NCBI GenBank assembly: GCA_028868515.1
Contig: JAGWUI010000019.1
Location: 1-50,931 of the forward strand
DNA: 50,931 bases
Direction of reading: 5' to 3'
From: Gammaproteobacteria bacterium
Lineage (GTDB): Bacteria > Pseudomonadota > Gammaproteobacteria > Pseudomonadales > Moraxellaceae
In this document: positions 8,644-18,526 of the stretch, piece after piece
Layout: each line of letters begins with the position of its first letter
Position numbering within the stretch: the stretch's first letter is position 1
Program-made: the position numbers and the translations under genes
Notes under the pieces: generated by a model
What the model was told of the DNA's origin: nothing
Database searches by the model: none
The model's input: only the letters and a program-made list of their open reading frames with translations

Positions 8644-10446
8644 ATGAATGAACTTTATGCTGATCATATTCGCGCCATCCTTGCGACGCTACCCAATTTG
8701 CCCGGTGTCTATAAAATGCTGGGCGCGGATGGTGAACTGCTGTACGTTGGTAAAGCTAAAAATCTAAAAAATCGCGTCACGACTTATTTTGCCAAAACCG
8801 TCGAACATCCAAAAACTCGTGCTTTGGTTGCCCGAATCCGTAACATCGAAACGTTGATTACGCGTAGCGAAACAGAAGCATTGCTGCTCGAACAAAATCT
8901 GATTAAAGAAAATAAACCGCCGTACAACATCATGTTGCGCGATGATAAATCTTATCTGTATATCTTTATTTCAGCCGATCAACCTTTCCCACGACTTGCC
9001 GCAGGTCGAGGAAAACGAAATCATCAAGAGGGCAAATTTTTTGGTCCTTATCCCAGTGCAGCTGCGGCACGCGAAGTGTTGGTCGTGCTGGAAAAGATGT
9101 TTATGATGCGCTCGTGTGAAAACACCTTCTTTGCCCAGCGCAAACGTCCTTGCCTCGAATACCAAATCAAACGTTGTCGCGCGCCATGTGTGGGTTTGGT
9201 CACGCCAGAAGACTATGCGGTGGATGTCGCGAATACGATCGACTTCATGCAAGGGAATACGACCGAACTGAATCAAAAACTGATTAAACAGATGGAACAT
9301 GCCGCAGAAGCACTTGATTTTGAACAAGCTGCACTGTATCGCGATCAACTCAGTATGTTACGTGAAGTACAAGCGCAGCAAGCGGTGTATACGGTCAAAG
9401 GTGAAGCCGATATTCTAGCCATTGCTCAGCAAGCAGGTGTTGTCTGCGTACAAGTCATGAATGTCCGTGGCGGCCGTGTACTTGGCGGAAAAAGTTTTTT
9501 TCCTGACTTAGAAATGAATGATGATATTGGTGAATTATTATCCGAGTTCTTGGCATCGTTTTATTTTCAATTTGCAGATGAATTACCGAGTGAGCTAATC
9601 GTCAATGTGGAACTGCCTGATAAAGCCGCATTAGAAGAAGCCCTACAACTCGAATATCAACAAAAAGTCACGATCAAAAACCGCGTTCGTGAGAATCGTG
9701 CGGAATGGCTTGAAATAACCACACTCAATGCCGAGGCTGCTTTAAAGGCCACGCTCGCAAATCATATTCAACTCAATGAGCGCTTTCGTGTCTTGCAAGA
9801 CGTGCTTAGGCAATCGATTGATCGGATTGAATGTTTTGATATTAGCCATACTATGGGTGAGTCACCGATTGCGTCTTGTGTCGTTTTTGATCAGGGCGGT
9901 GCTCGAAAGCGTGATTATCGCCAATATGCGATTACGGATATCACTGGCGGCGATGACTATGCCGCGATGGCACAAGTGCTTGAGCGACGTTATAAGAAAC
10001 AGCCTGTGCCAGATCTCATGCTGATTGATGGTGGTAAAGGTCAATTGAATGTGGCCAAAGCGGTGATGGAAAAATTACAACTCAATCCATTGATGATAGG
10101 TGTGTCCAAAGGTGAGGGGCGTAAGCCAGGCCTAGAGACTTTACATCGAATCGATGGCACAAGTTTTCAGCTAGAACCTGACGATAAAGCGTTGCATTTG
10201 ATTCAACAAATTCGAGATGAAGCACATCGATTTGCGATTACTAAGCATCGAGCTAAACGTGATAAAAAACGTGGTGGTTCGGTATTAGAGGTAATTCCAG
10301 GTTTAGGACCAAAACGGCGTCGTGATTTGTTGACGCATTTTGGTGGAATTCAAGGCGTGTTGCGGGCTTCAGAAAACGACATAGCCAGCGTTAATGGTTT
10401 CGGCGCTGGCATGGCAAGAGTGATTTATAAGGTGTTGCATGAGTGA
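8644..10446 (+). CDS. uvrC: Excinuclease ABC subunit C
   Basis: The 600-residue protein has the complete UvrC plan. A GIY-YIG nuclease (PGVYKM ... [13 protein letters not shown]) occupies residues 15-95. A UVR domain ([14 protein letters not shown]) near 215-250 contacts UvrB. An RNase H-like second nuclease region ([19 protein letters not shown]) follows. Tandem helix-hairpin-helix segments ([26 protein letters not shown]) close the C-terminus. It makes both incisions in nucleotide excision repair. It ends 5 bases from the convergent polysaccharide cluster with no evident terminator between them. Confidence 0.97.
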   Translation: MNELYADHIRAILATLPNLPGVYKMLGADGELLYVGKAKNLKNRVTTYFAKTVEHPKTRALVARIRNIETLITRSETEALLLEQNLIKENKPPYNIMLRDDKSYLYIFISADQPFPRLAAGRGKRNHQEGKFFGPYPSAAAAREVLVVLEKMFMMRSCENTFFAQRKRPCLEYQIKRCRAPCVGLVTPEDYAVDVANTIDFMQGNTTELNQKLIKQMEHAAEALDFEQAALYRDQLSMLREVQAQQAVYTVKGEADILAIAQQAGVVCVQVMNVRGGRVLGGKSFFPDLEMNDDIGELLSEFLASFYFQFADELPSELIVNVELPDKAALEEALQLEYQQKVTIKNRVRENRAEWLEITTLNAEAALKATLANHIQLNERFRVLQDVLRQSIDRIECFDISHTMGESPIASCVVFDQGGARKRDYRQYAITDITGGDDYAAMAQVLERRYKKQPVPDLMLIDGGKGQLNVAKAVMEKLQLNPLMIGVSKGEGRKPGLETLHRIDGTSFQLEPDDKALHLIQQIRDEAHRFAITKHRAKRDKKRGGSVLEVIPGLGPKRRRDLLTHFGGIQGVLRASENDIASVNGFGAGMARVIYKVLHE

Positions 10447-10451
10447 TTTAA

Positions 10452-11162
10452 TCAATACATGACATCTTTTTCGACTAAAGAGTGTTCATGTATCACTTCA
10501 TTAGTTGAGGAGGATTTCTCTGTTTGTTTGATGGGTGGGCATTCAATCATTGGAATACGATGGTGAAGCACTATTTTTAAAACGGTCCAAATGACAATTT
10601 TTAGGTCAAACAGTAGAGACTCTTGCGTTAAGTGCCTAATCCTCAATCTATTTTTTTCTGGCAAGATAACTTCATAGTATGTTTGATTCGGGTCGGTTGA
10701 TTCTGCTAGAAGCCGTTCTTCATGGATGTAGAGTAATGACGCTAAATCTGTAATCCCTGGTCGATGGGCAAAAATAATTTTACTATCTTCAAGATCATAG
10801 TAGGGTAAGTGGCTCACGACTTCTGGACGTGGCCCCACGATGCTCATATCACCTTTAAGCACATTGATCAGTTGGGGTAGTTCATCCAACTTTGTTTTGC
10901 GCAGGATGCGCCCGACGCGCGTTACTCGCTCATCACCACAGCGAGTTATGCTTGAACCAGTTGTATTACGGTACATGGTTCTAAATTTAATAATATAAAA
11001 TGGTTGCTTAAACTGACCGGTACGTAACTGGCGAAAGAAAACAGATCCTGGGTCTTCAATTACAATCAATAGAGCAATGATTGGTATAAATGGTAAAGAT
11101 GCAAGGGTTAGTAATATGGCAAACCCTATATCAAATGCTCGTTTTGATGTCTGATAATGCAT
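10452..11162 (-). CDS. Initiating sugar phosphoglycosyltransferase (PglC-like, monotopic)
   Basis: This 236-residue bacterial sugar transferase has an N-terminal hydrophobic hairpin/re-entrant segment (residues 10-34). It is followed by the family motifs [40 protein letters not shown] and HRPGIT. Such enzymes move a sugar-1-phosphate from a UDP-sugar to undecaprenyl phosphate at the cytoplasmic face, starting a glycan chain. The donor sugar cannot be told from sequence. It is the last gene of the reverse-strand polysaccharide cluster, where it would prime synthesis. The C-terminal 30 residues after PMIE are polar and lack family motifs. Confidence 0.88.
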   Translation of the reverse strand: MHYQTSKRAFDIGFAILLTLASLPFIPIIALLIVIEDPGSVFFRQLRTGQFKQPFYIIKFRTMYRNTTGSSITRCGDERVTRVGRILRKTKLDELPQLINVLKGDMSIVGPRPEVVSHLPYYDLEDSKIIFAHRPGITDLASLLYIHEERLLAESTDPNQTYYEVILPEKNRLRIRHLTQESLLFDLKIVIWTVLKIVLHHRIPMIECPPIKQTEKSSSTNEVIHEHSLVEKDVMY

Positions 11163-11284
11163 AGTTTTCCACAGATACTTATTGTGCTGAATTCATGCAA
11201 TAGTTTTTGGCCAATAATTTTCAAAAAGCTATTCTTATGCAAAGGCGTTAATGATAGCAGATTTATGCACATAATAATGTTTGA

Positions 11285-12226
11285 TTAATGCAAACCTATT
11301 AAGATCATAAATGATAAAAATAGACGATCTCGTAAACGTCGTCGGATTTGTAGCCCATGATAAAATATGAATTTCCTAGGAAAGACTAATGAGTTCAGCT
11401 GTTTGGGTTCTAGTTCAGGAAGATCATAACTCACGAGATTCCATATCTTCCGGATTTCAGCATAGTACCAGCCAGCTCTGATCATAGAAAGTCGATTCAG
11501 TATGGCTCGGAAACCTTTGTTTGCACCAATTCGATTATAGTCATGTTGGCGATATAAAACATAAGGATCGGAATCAATAAACCATGTCAGATGTTGAGAG
11601 CGATACCATGCATAAATCATCCAGTCATGTAAATCCACTTGATTAATCTTATCCCAATGTTCAATCATGAACATTTTGAAACGCAGGGCAGAATTTTGGC
11701 GAAAAACGTAGGTACAACCAGCACCAGCTGCTTCAAACAAAAAGTCGTATTGACGTTGAGGTTGTGATTTGATGAGTAATGATGTTCGCCCATCTGGCCA
11801 AAATGCGGTTACATTACATGAATAAGCATCATAACCCTCTTCACTGATACGCTTATGAGCTGTGATAAGCTTGTTTGGTAGCCAGATATCATCTTGATCA
11901 GCAAAAGCGATGTAATCATAAGCATCAAAGTTGACATCTTTGATCAGGCGAAAGAAATTTCTAGATGCTTTACCAAAACGTAAATCCGACGAGAGTAACG
12001 TAATCCGATGATCAGATTGAGCGAGTTGTTTGCATAGTGAGAGAGTTTCATCAGTGGATGGATCGACACTAATGAAAAGATGTAGATCAACCTGTTGCTG
12101 ATTCAGAATAGATTGAATCTGTTCAGTAATCCAAGCCGCACCATTGTAGGCAGCAAGTAGAATGGCGAAGGTTATCTTTTGCAAAGTATTGTTACCTGAG
12201 AAAACATTATTTCTACTTCTCGTCAA
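11285..12226 (-). CDS. Glycosyltransferase family 2 (possibly rhamnosyltransferase)
   Basis: The protein is about 313 residues with a GT-A fold. It opens with FAILLAAYNGAAWI, has FADQDDIWLPNKL near residue 110 (the DxD-type nucleotide-sugar site) and a late DLHDWMIYAW block typical of rhamnosyltransferase-like members. It probably adds one sugar to the growing lipid-linked glycan in the cytoplasm. There is no ATG start: the frame opens after a TGA and the first usable codon is TTG at 12226, with another TTG 14 codons later. The start is therefore uncertain. Confidence 0.82.
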   Translation of the reverse strand: MTRSRNNVFSGNNTLQKITFAILLAAYNGAAWITEQIQSILNQQQVDLHLFISVDPSTDETLSLCKQLAQSDHRITLLSSDLRFGKASRNFFRLIKDVNFDAYDYIAFADQDDIWLPNKLITAHKRISEEGYDAYSCNVTAFWPDGRTSLLIKSQPQRQYDFLFEAAGAGCTYVFRQNSALRFKMFMIEHWDKINQVDLHDWMIYAWYRSQHLTWFIDSDPYVLYRQHDYNRIGANKGFRAILNRLSMIRAGWYYAEIRKIWNLVSYDLPELEPKQLNSLVFPRKFIFYHGLQIRRRLRDRLFLSFMILIGLH

Positions 12227-12274
12227 TGAGGGTAGTCATAGGTTAAGGTCTATCATCCGAGATTTGAGAGTTTT

Positions 12275-13207
12275 TTAGAGCACTTTTCCGAGATTTCCTT
12301 TCATAGCATCGCTGCAAGCTCGTAATAACTGAATAAAAGAGTTCACTTTTGATTTGGAAGTTAAGCTATAAAATATAATATACAAAGGAATTTTAAATGC
12401 GATATTAACACGCCATCGCTTATCGACATGAGGGTCTAAAAGTAAATAACAAGCGTTTCTAACGATATAGTAGTTTCGAATGTCGTTATGTAGGTTGATT
12501 TTTTTATGACCTAAAGTAACAAAATCATCGCCAATACTATGGCGCATAATAGCTCTCGGAATAATGAAGTGTGAATAGCCTAATTTATTAGCACGTAATC
12601 CCCATTCAATATCAACCCAGTCGATAAATAATTCTTCACGCATAAATCCTGTTGCTTTTAATGTTTCTACTCGAATGAGGGAACCTGAAGAAATCAGGTA
12701 GTCTGCTAAAACAGGTTCGTTATCATTCGGATCAACATTAATTTTATTGACCAATAGTCTGCCGTGTCTAATCGCCTTGGAATATTCGCCAGTTTTCTCA
12801 TCTAAAAAAAGTGGTCCAATCGCACCCACCTTGATAGATTGATCTAAAAGTAATTTTTCGTATCGTAGTAGTTCTTGGATCATATTGGGCGGGATTGCGC
12901 TATCTTGATCGAAAAAAACGACATGATCACAGTGATTTGAAATGGCTTGTTTGATTCCGATATTTTGTGCTTGAGCAATACCGAGATTATTTCCCAAAGA
13001 TTGATACATCACATTGAAATTCTCTGCTGCGAACCATGCATGAGTTAACCTATCCACAGCTATTGAGGGAGTATTATCTATAACAAATATTTGATCTACT
13101 TCATGGACTAAGCTTTGCAGTAGTCGTTTTAACAAACTTTGATTTGGAAAGTAGAGAACGACGATTGCACCAATGCGGTCTGGCTTTTGAGATGAGGTAT
13201 TGATCAA
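12275..13207 (-). CDS. Glycosyltransferase family 2, rhamnosyltransferase-like
   Basis: The protein is about 310 residues. Its N-terminus IGAIVVLYFPN, the IDNTPS block and VVFFDQDSAIPP (metal/nucleotide-sugar site) match dTDP-rhamnosyltransferases of the WbbL/RfbN type. FIDWVDIEWGLR near residue 200 is the conserved acceptor-side motif. Together with rmlABCD in the same cluster this supports, but does not prove, rhamnose transfer. The chosen start is TTG at 13207, preceded by GGAAC at a normal spacing; no ATG is available. Confidence 0.84.
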   Translation of the reverse strand: MINTSSQKPDRIGAIVVLYFPNQSLLKRLLQSLVHEVDQIFVIDNTPSIAVDRLTHAWFAAENFNVMYQSLGNNLGIAQAQNIGIKQAISNHCDHVVFFDQDSAIPPNMIQELLRYEKLLLDQSIKVGAIGPLFLDEKTGEYSKAIRHGRLLVNKINVDPNDNEPVLADYLISSGSLIRVETLKATGFMREELFIDWVDIEWGLRANKLGYSHFIIPRAIMRHSIGDDFVTLGHKKINLHNDIRNYYIVRNACYLLLDPHVDKRWRVNIAFKIPLYIIFYSLTSKSKVNSFIQLLRACSDAMKGNLGKVL

Positions 13208-13300
13208 TTTTGTTCCAATCTGGGTGATGGTAGGAGAGATATCAATCAGTGTCAGCCATTAAAATGATGCCGGAACTGGTTACTAGATTCCGGTTGATTA

Positions 13301-16204
13301 TCATCGTGGTGGCCAAGCTAAACTGAAGTCTTCATGTTCTAAGGTTAAATTAGGATTATATGATGGGTCATTTTTTAGGATGTGACGCCATTGTTGTTGC
13401 ATATATAAAGCTTCTTTAGCAAACCTCGCTTTCTTTTCAGGAGAGTCTTCATGTCCTCGAGACACCGATTCATGGTGATATAGTTCAGCATAGGGTGTCC
13501 AGATATTGCGATATCCAGCAGTTTTGACTTTCAGGCAAAAGTCTACATCATTGAAAGCAACCTTCAAATTTGTTTCATTTAGACCGCCAACTTGTTCATA
13601 AACTTTTTTACGAACAAGTAAGCATGCAGCTGTCACCGCTGAAAGAGATTGTGCAAGTTGTGCGCGACTGAAATATCCCCCGTGACCTTGAGGAATATGT
13701 TTGGAAGCATGACCAGCCACGCCACCTATACCAAGAATAACACCACCATGTTGCAAGGTATTGTTTGGGTACCATAAGCGCGCGCCGACAGCACCGATAT
13801 TTGGGCGAGTTACATGACTGACCATTTCTGTGAGCCAATCAGGAGAAATGACTTCTATATCATTATTAATTAATCCAATAATTTCGCCATTTGCATGAGA
13901 TACCGCCATATTATTTAATTGAGAATAATTAAAAGGTCGGTCATCTCGGAGTACACGAATCTTAGTATTAGATTGAATTACTTCTAGATAATTTAAAGTC
14001 TCAGGTTCATCGGAACCATTATCAATGATGATAATTTCAAAGTTTGTATATGTTGTCTTCGTGAGAATACTATCCACGCATTGTTTAATCAGCTTTAAAC
14101 CATTACGTGTAGGAATAAGCAGACTTACTAAGGGTAGAGGGCTTGGAGTCTCATAGGTGATCTTATAGCCATAACCAGTATGTATTGCATGAGCTTTAAT
14201 GTTCATGCGATAGAAATGTTCATTTAAGGCGAGTTCCCCTGCAGTAATGGCATAGGGTTTACTGTCTAAGGATTGTGCAGTGCTTTCTGGGTGGACTCGC
14301 CAATGATAGAGCACTTTAGGAATGTGACGAATTTGTTGAGCATCAATATGTTCAATGCATCTGAGTACGAGATCGTAATCTTGAGAACCCTCAAAACCTA
14401 CTCGGAAGCCACCAATTTGTCGCAATAATTCAGCGTCATAAACACCAAGATGGCAGAACATATTTTGTGAATAAAATAAATCTATATTCCAGTCACTTTT
14501 AAAATAGGGATCAAATCTTTGACCTGCTTCATTAATTTTATCTTCGTCCGAATAAAATAATTTAGCGTTTGGATAGTCGTTGATATTTTGTGCAACCCAA
14601 TACAATGCATGTGAAGGTAGCAAATCATCATGATCTAAGAGTGCAATCCAGTCACCTGAAGCAATTTCAAGCGCACTATTGGATGCAGCAGATATATGAC
14701 CATTTTCTTGACGAAAGACTACTTTGATTCTTTGATCGATTTTAGCGTAATGGTTTAATAAATCTTGAAGCTCCGTACTATGAGAAGCATCATCAGCAAT
14801 ACATAGTTCCCAATTTGTATAGATCTGATTTCGAACGGATTCAATGGCGGCAGTGAGCCAAGTAATATTAGGCTTATAAGTCGGAACAATAATAGAAATC
14901 AATGGTTTGAGTTTTAACTCATCACTTTTAAGCAGAAGATCAGCTGTTGTTTGACTATTCAAAGTATCATATCGGCGAATCCATTCCGAATAATCATTTC
15001 GATCAAAGCCATTTGAATTATGTGTTGGTGAAATTTGTCCTGAACTTTCGATATATTGAAGCCCCCGACTTAATCCGGAAATTCCTTCATTTTGATATAA
15101 AGTTAATCCCTTCGTAACGGCACCTTTGACTCCACCTGAGTGTTTAAGTCCAGAGGGAACTAGAAAAATAATACGTAATAATAGCCGTAATTTATCTAAG
15201 ATAAAGCGTATTGGCTTAGTAAGTTTCCAACTAGATGAGTTGTATAGCGCATTGAGGTTATGACGCAGATGAGCAATATCAGTATCTTTCTCTACAAGAA
15301 AATGACTAATATTGTGTATATGGTTATCTTTATCATGAATAGCTTTATTTAAAAGTAATACCTCATTATTTTCTTTATCAATTTCATGATTTAGATGATC
15401 AATTTTTTCATTACTTTTGTTAATGTCATGATTTAAATTATGAATTATTCCATCACGTTGAGCGATCAAATTATTTAGGTGAGTTACGGTTTTACCGATT
15501 TCTAGAATATCAACGCGTCGTTCAAGATTTGCGCCTAGCATTTGGAATAGTCGGAAAGTTGCTTTCAATTCTGGATTGGGGTAGTTAGATTCTGATAAAT
15601 CCAATAAAGTTTGAAGTCGTTGCTCTCCAACGAGAAGCACCCCTAAGCCATTGCTATGTTTAAAGTTAAATCCAGGATATGTTTTTGTGAGTTCTACCCA
15701 TAATTGATGGACACCGAAACCGCGCTCATAAACATTTGTATCGTGAAATAACACAACTGCTCTGGGACTTAATTTAGGAAGCCAAGTTTCAAAGTCGTGT
15801 TTTACAGCCTCGTAAGTATGCAATCCATCAATATGTAATAAATCGACGCTGCCATCAGGGAAGCGGCTTAATGCATCGTCAAATGTCATACGTAACAGCG
15901 TTGAAAAGCTCCCATAACGTGGATCATGATAGGCTTGTAGATCTAAAAACACGCTAGAGTCATAACCACCAGCATGAGAATCTCCTTGCCATGTATCTAC
16001 AGCATAGGCTTGAGTAGAGGATTGGTTTTCAGTGATAGCTTGGCAAAACGTGCAATATGAATTTCCTGTATGCGTGCCTAACTCAACGAAGATAGCAGGT
16101 TTTAAGATGGATATGAGCCAAGATGCGAATGGAATATGCCCAACCCATGATCCAGGGTGAACGAGATGCTGAGGATCTATGAGCATTGCAGGTGTGACAT
16201 TCAT
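13301..16204 (-). CDS. Trifunctional methyltransferase / coiled coil / double GT2 glycosyltransferase
   Basis: This 967-residue fusion has four parts. Residues 1-200 are a class I SAM methyltransferase: VELGTHTG SAM loop near 40, LLHIDGLHTYEAV near 122, VVLFHDT near 150. Residues 241-324 are six ungapped 14-residue repeats predicted to form a coiled coil. Residues 436-690 are a first GT2 domain (SIIVPTYKP, ALLDHDDLLP). Residues 693-950 are a second GT2 domain (SLLIPTRNG, GLINNDIEVI, FNDVDFCLKV). This order resembles WsaE of Geobacillus (methyltransferase plus two rhamnosyltransferases). The methyltransferase plus coiled coil recalls WbdD, which caps and measures O-antigen chains. It lies 30 bases after wzt. 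My reading is chain extension plus methyl termination. Confidence 0.87.
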   Translation of the reverse strand: MNVTPAMLIDPQHLVHPGSWVGHIPFASWLISILKPAIFVELGTHTGNSYCTFCQAITENQSSTQAYAVDTWQGDSHAGGYDSSVFLDLQAYHDPRYGSFSTLLRMTFDDALSRFPDGSVDLLHIDGLHTYEAVKHDFETWLPKLSPRAVVLFHDTNVYERGFGVHQLWVELTKTYPGFNFKHSNGLGVLLVGEQRLQTLLDLSESNYPNPELKATFRLFQMLGANLERRVDILEIGKTVTHLNNLIAQRDGIIHNLNHDINKSNEKIDHLNHEIDKENNEVLLLNKAIHDKDNHIHNISHFLVEKDTDIAHLRHNLNALYNSSSWKLTKPIRFILDKLRLLLRIIFLVPSGLKHSGGVKGAVTKGLTLYQNEGISGLSRGLQYIESSGQISPTHNSNGFDRNDYSEWIRRYDTLNSQTTADLLLKSDELKLKPLISIIVPTYKPNITWLTAAIESVRNQIYTNWELCIADDASHSTELQDLLNHYAKIDQRIKVVFRQENGHISAASNSALEIASGDWIALLDHDDLLPSHALYWVAQNINDYPNAKLFYSDEDKINEAGQRFDPYFKSDWNIDLFYSQNMFCHLGVYDAELLRQIGGFRVGFEGSQDYDLVLRCIEHIDAQQIRHIPKVLYHWRVHPESTAQSLDSKPYAITAGELALNEHFYRMNIKAHAIHTGYGYKITYETPSPLPLVSLLIPTRNGLKLIKQCVDSILTKTTYTNFEIIIIDNGSDEPETLNYLEVIQSNTKIRVLRDDRPFNYSQLNNMAVSHANGEIIGLINNDIEVISPDWLTEMVSHVTRPNIGAVGARLWYPNNTLQHGGVILGIGGVAGHASKHIPQGHGGYFSRAQLAQSLSAVTAACLLVRKKVYEQVGGLNETNLKVAFNDVDFCLKVKTAGYRNIWTPYAELYHHESVSRGHEDSPEKKARFAKEALYMQQQWRHILKNDPSYNPNLTLEHEDFSLAWPPR
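15233..15484 (-). repeat. Six tandem 14-residue (42-bp) coiled-coil repeats inside the methyltransferase-GT gene
   Basis: Residues 241-324 divide into six units of exactly 14 residues with no gaps. The first three begin THLNN, HNLNH and DHLNH; the last three are LLLNKAIHDKDNHI, HNISHFLVEKDTDI and AHLRHNLNALYNSS. Hydrophobic residues recur at heptad positions and the rest is Asn/His/Asp/Lys-rich. At DNA level the similarity shows as repeated TCATGATTTA-like words. Fourteen residues are two heptads, so units could be added or lost without breaking a coiled coil. Confidence 0.8.
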
Positions 16205-16234
16205 TCTTTATTCTCTTTTCAAATTAATTGCAGT

Positions 16235-17650
16235 CTAGGAGTTAAGTTTTTCAAGATCAATGGTATACATGGGTATTCCGATCAAACCAGAAACACTGTT
16301 TGATTCGGATTTAAACTGTATTGCATCATGAATCCAGTGATGTTGAATATGCTCATGTTGAGTCCCCTCAGCAATTGCAACGGTGACCGAGTAATCTCCT
16401 TTTGCCAAACGGGGCATTTCAAATTGGAAGCGAGCTTGTAGAGCTTGACCTGCATCGCATTGCAAAGGATCATTTTGGTAAGATAGAAACGTATTATCAC
16501 CAAATAGCTCTTGTCCCAGTTTATCTTTAATAAAGAAACCAATAATGGGTGAGATCAGGTTTTGATGGCAATGAGCAGAAATTTGTAAATAAACAGTTTC
16601 TCCTCCGACGACCCAATTCAGTGGTTCATAATGCGCATCCAAGAATTCAACATGAGTAATCGTTGCACCACCTTGCCCGAATGCGCTAGCATCAGGGTTG
16701 AAAGAAAATATCTCAAGATCATTTCGCAGATTACTGGCGTTAATGAATTCTAGACGCTGGTCTTTTAATGGAAGTGCTGGGTCTGTTTTTTTGAGTTCTT
16801 TTAAGCGGGTTGTTGTGCTTTGCCCTTGTTGTGCTTCAAAAAAGGCTTGGAGATAAAGTTCACAGACTTCTTTGGTATCACCTTGTTGTAGGATATTTCC
16901 TTTTTCAAGCCATAGCGCTTCATTGCAAAGATTTTTTACAGATGCGGTATCGTGACTGACAAATAAAACCGTACCAGATTTCATAAAATTTCGTAAGAAT
17001 CGCATACATTTCTGAGTGAAGAATACATCTCCAACGGCCAATGCCTCATCAATGACTAAGATATCTGCATCTACATGCGCAATAACGGCAAATGCCAAAC
17101 GTACCATCATCCCACTTGAATAGCTCTTGACAGGTTGATCGATAAAATCACCGATATCAGCAAAGCTCTCAATACTATTAAATCGTTCGGCTGTTTGTTC
17201 TAGGCTTAGTCCTAAAACTCGGGCATTCATATAGACGTTTTCACGCCCTGTGAACTCTGGATTGAACCCTGCACCTAATTCAAGTAAAGCTGCGACTCGA
17301 CCATTGACTTCCACCGTTCCTGTGCTGGGGTGTAAAGTGCCGCAGATAATTTGAAGCAAGGTTGATTTTCCTGAACCATTACGACCAATGATACCGACAG
17401 TTTCACCCTTTCGCACTTGGAAAGAGATGTCTTTCAATGCCCAAAATTGATTAAAGTACGGTATGGGGTTTAAACCTATGATTTTACGTAAGCGAGGGAT
17501 CACAAATTGTTTTAAGCGATCACTTGGCTGATTATAAACTTCATAATATTTGCTTAGATTTCTGATTCTAATTGCGAAATCTTGATTTTGCTCACAATCT
17601 AATGGTCGCTCAGAATTTGGCATAAGATTTTCTTGAGTGTTAGAGGACAT
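16235..17650 (-). CDS. wzt: O-polysaccharide ABC transporter, ATP-binding protein with C-terminal carbohydrate-binding domain
   Basis: The protein is 471 residues from the ATG at 17650, which overlaps the wzm stop (ATGTCCTCTAA) and has AAAGGA at the right distance; a longer in-frame ORF would run far into wzm. Walker A is GRNGSGKS near residue 90, the ABC signature is YSSGM, and Walker B is ILVIDEALAVGD. After about residue 270 comes a beta-rich domain (ITHVEFLD, VYLQISAHC, GFFIKDKLGQELFG) of the Wzt C-terminal type. In E. coli O8/O9a this domain recognises the capped, for example methylated, chain end before export. Its presence fits the methyltransferase fusion encoded directly downstream. 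Confidence 0.93.
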   Translation of the reverse strand: MSSNTQENLMPNSERPLDCEQNQDFAIRIRNLSKYYEVYNQPSDRLKQFVIPRLRKIIGLNPIPYFNQFWALKDISFQVRKGETVGIIGRNGSGKSTLLQIICGTLHPSTGTVEVNGRVAALLELGAGFNPEFTGRENVYMNARVLGLSLEQTAERFNSIESFADIGDFIDQPVKSYSSGMMVRLAFAVIAHVDADILVIDEALAVGDVFFTQKCMRFLRNFMKSGTVLFVSHDTASVKNLCNEALWLEKGNILQQGDTKEVCELYLQAFFEAQQGQSTTTRLKELKKTDPALPLKDQRLEFINASNLRNDLEIFSFNPDASAFGQGGATITHVEFLDAHYEPLNWVVGGETVYLQISAHCHQNLISPIIGFFIKDKLGQELFGDNTFLSYQNDPLQCDAGQALQARFQFEMPRLAKGDYSVTVAIAEGTQHEHIQHHWIHDAIQFKSESNSVSGLIGIPMYTIDLEKLNS

Positions 17651-18470
17651 CAGCAAATCCTTTTCTGGTTTTTTGAAACCATATATAGCCCAGCCATGTG
17701 AAAGCTGAGACACAGACTGTATATTCCAAAAGTCCAATAAAATCTGGTAAATGCCCCCAAATCAGAATCTCTCGGATTTGTTCAATAGCAAATGTTAAAG
17801 GATTTGCGAGTATCCACATTCTAAATTCTTGAGGAATGGCAGAGACAGGATAAAAAACGGGAGATAAGAACATGAGCATGGAGGTTAATATCGTAATAGT
17901 CTGACCAATATCTCGTACAAATACACCAATCGAAGCTAATATCCAAGCGACACCCAGCGTTAAAATTAGTACAGGTAATAATATCAAAGGTAAAAATATT
18001 AATGTCCAGTTGAGGTACCCATTAAAGAGCATGAAAGCAACAAGTAATACGATAAAACTAATTAAGGCATGAAATAGCGTTGTACCTATGGCAATGATCG
18101 GTAAAATCTCTATCGGGAAGACAACTTTTTTTACATAATTGGTATTTGCTAGGATTAACCCTGGCGCCCGATTTGCGACCTCATTAAACAAGTTAATTAT
18201 AATCATGCCAACAAAAATAATAATCGCGTATTCTGTCTTATTTTGATGGGTACCCGAATTCCATTTTGATTGAAAAATAACAGAAAAAACAAAAGTGTAT
18301 ATAGCAAGCATAAATATTGGATTAAAGAAAGACCACGTTAAACCTAAAATAGACCCCTTATAACGACCAAGTATTTCGCGACGAGTCATATGGCTGATGA
18401 GCTGGCGATTTGACCATAGGCTCATCATCAGAGAGCGTAGAGAAGTTGGTTGAGGTGCATGAGGATTCAT
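17640..18470 (-). CDS. wzm: O-polysaccharide ABC transporter, membrane permease
   Basis: The protein is 276 residues from the ATG at 18470. It has about six membrane segments and the ABC-2-type start RREILGRYKGSILGLTWSFFNPIF. A late GVFVRDIGQTI block and LMFLSPVFYP are typical of Wzm/TagG-like permeases. With Wzt it moves finished, undecaprenyl-linked polysaccharide across the inner membrane. The wzm and wzt reading frames overlap by 11 bases, indicating coupled translation. No Wzx flippase or Wzy polymerase is encoded in the cluster, so this is the export route. Confidence 0.93.
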   Translation of the reverse strand: MNPHAPQPTSLRSLMMSLWSNRQLISHMTRREILGRYKGSILGLTWSFFNPIFMLAIYTFVFSVIFQSKWNSGTHQNKTEYAIIIFVGMIIINLFNEVANRAPGLILANTNYVKKVVFPIEILPIIAIGTTLFHALISFIVLLVAFMLFNGYLNWTLIFLPLILLPVLILTLGVAWILASIGVFVRDIGQTITILTSMLMFLSPVFYPVSAIPQEFRMWILANPLTFAIEQIREILIWGHLPDFIGLLEYTVCVSAFTWLGYIWFQKTRKGFADVL

Positions 18471-18526
18471 GGATGATCTCAAAAAATAAAATAATCAAAA
18501 AGAGAAATAATGAATCATAGCCGAAC

